Below are positions 6,469 through 9,253 of a stretch of 9,253 nucleotides of DNA, in pieces. Under the pieces are notes generated by a model. It was not told the origin of the DNA, ran no database searches, and saw only the letters and a program-made list of their open reading frames with translations. The stretch is from Ovoidimarina sp039190895. Its GTDB lineage: Bacteria > Pseudomonadota > Alphaproteobacteria > Rhodobacterales > Rhodobacteraceae. The translations under genes were made by a program, and so were the position numbers. The DNA lies in assembly GCA_039190895.1 (NCBI GenBank), contig JBCCXY010000140.1:1-9253 (forward strand), given 5' to 3'. Position 1 is the stretch's first letter. Each line of letters starts with the position of its first letter.

Positions 6469-7482
6469 TCAGTCAAACAGCGCCCCCAGCGCGCCATCCT
6501 CCCAAGTGCCCTGATTTTCATCATAAATCCGAAACGTCGACGTCAGGTTCCACACACACCAGCCGATCCCCTCCGCCTCCGCCGCCTCGCGCACGGCGCG
6601 CGTCCAGTCCCACCGCGCCTCCGCCGGAACCCTGGTGTTCACCCCAAACTCCCCCAGAAACACCGGCCCACCCCGGTTCGCCGCTCGCGCCATGTCCTCC
6701 CGCACCTTCCGCCGTTCCTCGTCCGAACCCCACTCTGCCGCGGGAGGTGGGTTCGGCAGCCAAGCCGCCTGCTGATGGGTAAACGGCCAAGGCGCATAAT
6801 AATGGAACGTCGGCACAGTCCGCGCATCGAACGCATCCAGTGCATGCATGTCCTTGATGCTCCCCCAATTGCTGCCGCTCACGACAACCCACCGCTCCGG
6901 ATGCGTCTCCCGAATGCCCGGTAGCACCCGCGTGTACAGGTCATTCGCAAGATCCGTCGTCAGATCCCCATGCGGCTCGTTCAGCAACTCAAACACCAAC
7001 CCGTCCGGCCACCCCGCATAATGATCCGACAAGTACCCCCAAAGCGCGACAAACGAGTCCGCCTGCCCGGCCGGGTCCGCCGTCAGCTCGTCAAAGTGAT
7101 GCAGATCCAACAGCACCGTCAGCCCACGATCCAGAGCATACCGAGCCACTTCATCAACCCTCGCCTGAAACGCCTCGTCCACCCGCTCGCCATCCCAGCG
7201 CGACGAAAACCGCACCGGCAGCCGGATTGTATCAAACCCCGCCTCGGCCACCGCATCGATATCGGCGAAGCCGATGGTATACCCCCACTCGCCCTCCCGC
7301 TCCGGACTATCCAACGCATTCCCAAGGTTCACACATCGCTCCACTGGAAACGCGAGTGCCGGCGCCGCGAGAAACACCGCAACCAGCGCAAACCACAGAA
7401 CGGGGACGATTTCTTGGAAGAAATCGTAACGGAAAATCCCGATTTTCCGTCCCCCCGGCAAACGCAGGGCGCGCCGCTTCAT
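6469..7482 (-). CDS. Secreted glycoside hydrolase family 5 protein (endoglucanase-like)
   Basis: A 337-residue exported enzyme with one (beta/alpha)8 catalytic domain and no carbohydrate-binding module. It probably cleaves beta-1,4-glucans or a related beta-glycan by a retaining mechanism. GH5 hallmarks: TIRLPVRF with R87, LDLHHF with H128/H129, FELLNEP with acid/base E169, FHYY with H227/Y228, FLGEFGV with nucleophile E278, and W308 near the end. A signal peptide core (about residues 27-42) ends in ALA|FP, giving predicted cleavage after A44. The ATG at 7482 is chosen because GGAG lies 8 bases before it; the open frame extends to 7698, but that would run antisense into dnaE. Unusually, 17-18 residues encoded by a palindromic element separate the charged start (MKRRALRLP) from the hydrophobic core. 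The exact substrate cannot be told from sequence alone. Confidence 0.88.
   Translation of the reverse strand: MKRRALRLPGGRKIGIFRYDFFQEIVPVLWFALVAVFLAAPALAFPVERCVNLGNALDSPEREGEWGYTIGFADIDAVAEAGFDTIRLPVRFSSRWDGERVDEAFQARVDEVARYALDRGLTVLLDLHHFDELTADPAGQADSFVALWGYLSDHYAGWPDGLVFELLNEPHGDLTTDLANDLYTRVLPGIRETHPERWVVVSGSNWGSIKDMHALDAFDARTVPTFHYYAPWPFTHQQAAWLPNPPPAAEWGSDEERRKVREDMARAANRGGPVFLGEFGVNTRVPAEARWDWTRAVREAAEAEGIGWCVWNLTSTFRIYDENQGTWEDGALGALFD
7402..7454. repeat. Double-hairpin palindromic element inserted in frame in the GH5 signal-peptide region
   Basis: Two perfect inverted repeats lie side by side. The first (7406-7427) has 10-base arms ACGATTTCTT / AAGAAATCGT around GG. The second (7429-7450) has arms ACGGAAAATC / GATTTTCCGT around CC. 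A single A separates them, and GGGG (7402-7405) and CCCC (7451-7454) flank the pair and are complementary, so the whole can fold as a three-way junction. The two repeats are only about 41% GC in a clearly GC-rich gene. On the minus strand the element is open and reads roughly GRKIGIFRYDFFQEIVP. Its design resembles REP/RPE-like mobile palindromes, but I cannot assign it to a named family. Confidence 0.8.
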
Positions 7483-7490
7483 GGCTTTCG

Positions 7491-7494
7491 CTCC
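7491..7494 (-). promoter_or_regulatory. Ribosome binding site of the GH5 gene
   Basis: GGAG on the minus strand, 8 bases before the ATG at 7482-7480. It decides this start over the longer open frame that would overlap dnaE. Confidence 0.65.
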
Positions 7495-7509
7495 GGTCTC
7501 AACCTGTCC

Positions 7510-7515
7510 TAGACT
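7510..7515 (+). promoter_or_regulatory. Possible -10 element for dnaE, suggesting a leaderless or very short-leader transcript
   Basis: TAGACT matches 4 of 6 positions of the TATAAT consensus and ends 7 bases before the dnaE ATG at 7523, so transcription would begin at or next to the start codon. No purine-rich ribosome binding site precedes the ATG. A -35 candidate near 7486-7492 is poor. The whole gap between the two divergent start codons is only 40 bases (7483-7522), so promoters for both genes must overlap each other or lie in coding sequence. Confidence 0.35.
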
Positions 7516-7522
7516 CCCTGGC

Positions 7523-9253
7523 ATGAGCAGTGCCCCACGATTCATCCATCTCCGCCTCCATACCGAATATTCGCTTCTCGAAGGTGCCGTCCGCCTGAAG
7601 AAACTGGCGGGTCTCTGCCGAGACGCCGGGATGCCTGCCGTCGCCGTTACTGACACCAACAACATGTTCGCCGCGCTGGAATTCTCCGTCTCCGCCATGG
7701 GCGCCGGGATCCAGCCGATCCTCGGCTGCCAGATCGACCTCGCCTACCTGCCCGCGACGCCCGGTCAACAGTTGCCACCACCGGCGCCCATCGTCCTCCT
7801 CGCGCAATCCGAAATCGGCTATGGCAACCTCCTGAAACTCAACTCCGCCCTCTACCTCGGCAAAGAGGGAGCCCGTCCGGAGGTTTCGCTCGACGACCTC
7901 GCCGAACACTCCGACGGCCTGATCTGCCTCACAGGCGGCCCCGACGGCCCCATCGGCCGCCTGCTTCAAGACGGCCGCCGCCCTGCAGCCGAAGAGCTGC
8001 TCGACAGGCTCGCAAAAACCTACCCCGACCGCCTCTATGTCGAACTCCAACGCCACCCGCGCGAGGACGGCACCCCGCCCGAGGCCGAACGCCTCACCGA
8101 ACGCGGCTTCGTCGATATGGCTTACGACAATGACCTACCATTGGTCGCCACCAACGACGTCTACTTCCCCACCGAAGACATGTACCCCGCCCATGACGCG
8201 CTCATCTGCATCGCCGACGGCGCCTATGTCGACCAGCAAGAGCCGCGCCGCCGCCTGACGCCCCAGCACTACTTAAAATCCCCGCAGGAAATGGCCGTCC
8301 TCTTCGCCGACCTCCCCGAGGCCATCAACAACACCGTCGAGATCGCCAAACGCTGCGCCTTCGCCGCCTTCCGCCGCGACCCGATCCTGCCCCGCTTCGC
8401 CGAAGACGAGATCGAAGAACTCCGCCGCCAGGCGAAAGAGGGGCTCAAGGCCCGCCTCGACGTCATCCCCCACGCCGCCCCGGTCAGCGAATACGAAGAA
8501 CGCCTCGACTTCGAACTGGGCATCATCGAGGGCATGGGCTTCCCCGGCTACTTCCTGATCGTCGCCGACTTCATCAAATGGGCCAAGGATCGCGACATCC
8601 CGGTCGGCCCCGGACGCGGCTCGGGCGCCGGATCCCTCGTCGCCTACGCGCTAACCATCACCGACCTTGACCCCCTCCGCTATTCCCTCCTGTTCGAGCG
8701 CTTCCTGAACCCCGAACGAGTCTCGATGCCCGACTTCGACATCGACTTCTGCATGGACCGGCGCGAGGAAGTCATCCGCTACGTTCAGGACAAATACGGC
8801 CGCGACAAGGTCGGTCAGATCATCACCTTCGGTGCGCTCCTGTCCAAAGCCGCCGTCCGCGACGTCGGCCGCGTCCTGCAAATGGCCTACGGCCATGTGG
8901 ACCGCCTCGCCAAGATGATCCCGGTCGAGGGCGTCAAACCCGTCTCCATCACCCAGGCCCTCGCGCAAGAGGAACGCCTTCGCGAGGAAACCCGCGAGAC
9001 CGAGCAAGACCGCCGCGACGGCAAGGTGAACCCGGCCAAGCGCCTTTTCGACCACGCCGAGAAACTCGAAGGCCTGCTCCGCAACGCCTCCACCCACGCC
9101 GCCGGTGTGGTGATCGGTGACCGTCCGCTGGACGAGCTTGTCCCGGTCTACCAGGACCCCCGCTCCGACATGCCCGCAACCCAGTTCAACATGAAATGGG
9201 TCGAACAGGCGGGCCTCGTGAAGTTCGACTTCCTAGGCCTCAAAACCCTAACC
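7523..9253 (+). CDS. dnaE: DNA polymerase III alpha subunit DnaE, N-terminal half (cut by window edge)
   Basis: The first 577 codons of the replicative polymerase catalytic subunit, about half of the usual roughly 1,160 residues, run open to the right edge. The N-terminal PHP domain begins at RFIHLRLHTEYSLLEGA (6-22) and includes the TDTNN block. The C-family polymerase core has PGRGSGAGS (363-371), a glycine-rich active-site motif. PDFDIDF carries D404 and D406, matching E. coli metal-binding D401 and D403. KFDFLGLKTLT carries D569, matching D555. All three catalytic aspartates are therefore present. The ATG at 7523 gives the standard family N-terminus; no good ribosome binding site precedes it. 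It is transcribed away from the GH5 gene. Codons end mostly in C, as expected from the base skew of this strand. The protein is recognised with high certainty; only its C-terminal half is unseen. Confidence 0.97.
   Translation, partial: MSSAPRFIHLRLHTEYSLLEGAVRLKKLAGLCRDAGMPAVAVTDTNNMFAALEFSVSAMGAGIQPILGCQIDLAYLPATPGQQLPPPAPIVLLAQSEIGYGNLLKLNSALYLGKEGARPEVSLDDLAEHSDGLICLTGGPDGPIGRLLQDGRRPAAEELLDRLAKTYPDRLYVELQRHPREDGTPPEAERLTERGFVDMAYDNDLPLVATNDVYFPTEDMYPAHDALICIADGAYVDQQEPRRRLTPQHYLKSPQEMAVLFADLPEAINNTVEIAKRCAFAAFRRDPILPRFAEDEIEELRRQAKEGLKARLDVIPHAAPVSEYEERLDFELGIIEGMGFPGYFLIVADFIKWAKDRDIPVGPGRGSGAGSLVAYALTITDLDPLRYSLLFERFLNPERVSMPDFDIDFCMDRREEVIRYVQDKYGRDKVGQIITFGALLSKAAVRDVGRVLQMAYGHVDRLAKMIPVEGVKPVSITQALAQEERLREETRETEQDRRDGKVNPAKRLFDHAEKLEGLLRNASTHAAGVVIGDRPLDELVPVYQDPRSDMPATQFNMKWVEQAGLVKFDFLGLKTLT

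Noticed and set aside
7402..7454. Reading the double hairpin as an intrinsic terminator
   Set aside because: It is within the start of the GH5 coding region, upstream of dnaE, and has no following T-run on either strand.
7483..7698. N-terminal extension of the GH5 gene by 72 residues
   Set aside because: It would run through dnaE coding sequence, shows no signal-peptide features, and a good GGAG ribosome site supports the ATG at 7482 instead.
7932..7963. GC-rich inverted repeat CAGGCGGCC / GGCCGCCTG inside dnaE
   Set aside because: It encodes an ordinary Gly/Pro/Arg stretch of DnaE, and arms of this length made only of GC-rich codons are expected by chance.
7499..8056. Minus-strand open frame (185 codons) opposite the start of dnaE
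   Set aside because: The plus strand here encodes an uninterrupted DnaE N-terminus with clear family motifs; the antisense product shows no domain.
1..9253. CRISPR arrays, tRNA or rRNA genes, insertion sequences, toxin-antitoxin or phage genes
   Set aside because: I looked for spaced repeats, cloverleaf-like genes, transposase motifs and small unassigned genes on both strands and found none; nearly all the window is accounted for by six housekeeping or metabolic genes.

Overview
The window looks like chromosomal DNA of a GC-rich alphaproteobacterium, most likely Rhodobacterales. The basis is high GC, an xdhA/xdhB/xdhC set organised like that of Rhodobacter capsulatus (separate FeS/FAD and molybdopterin subunits plus the XdhC chaperone), and a proteobacterial-type DnaE. 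This is inferred from protein character; no database search was possible.

Layout. Positions 1-6341 (minus strand) hold one tightly packed operon read right to left: xdhA, xdhB, xdhC, an ABC transporter ATPase, and an ABC permease that runs off the left edge. Each of the four junctions is a 4-base GTGA overlap with a Shine-Dalgarno-like run inside the end of the upstream gene. The expected role is purine import (ABC transporter of the BMP/nucleoside type) joined to oxidation of hypoxanthine/xanthine to urate (XdhAB, with cofactor insertion by XdhC). Positions 6342-6468 are a short AT-richer gap that probably carries the operon promoter. Positions 6469-7482 (minus strand) encode a secreted family 5 glycoside hydrolase. 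Positions 7483-7522 are a 40-base divergent gap. From 7523 to the right edge (plus strand) lies the first half of dnaE, the DNA polymerase III alpha subunit.

The catalytic content is ordinary, and I see no defence system, CRISPR array, RNA gene or transposase. The most unusual item is a 53-base double-hairpin palindrome at 7402-7454. It lies in frame inside the signal-peptide coding part of the glycoside hydrolase, between its positively charged start and its hydrophobic core. Removing 54 bases there would leave a normal signal peptide, so it looks like a small mobile palindrome that inserted into a gene without breaking it. A second broad signal is a persistent excess of C over G on the plus strand whatever the gene direction, which suggests the xdh operon lies on the leading strand and dnaE runs against the fork.
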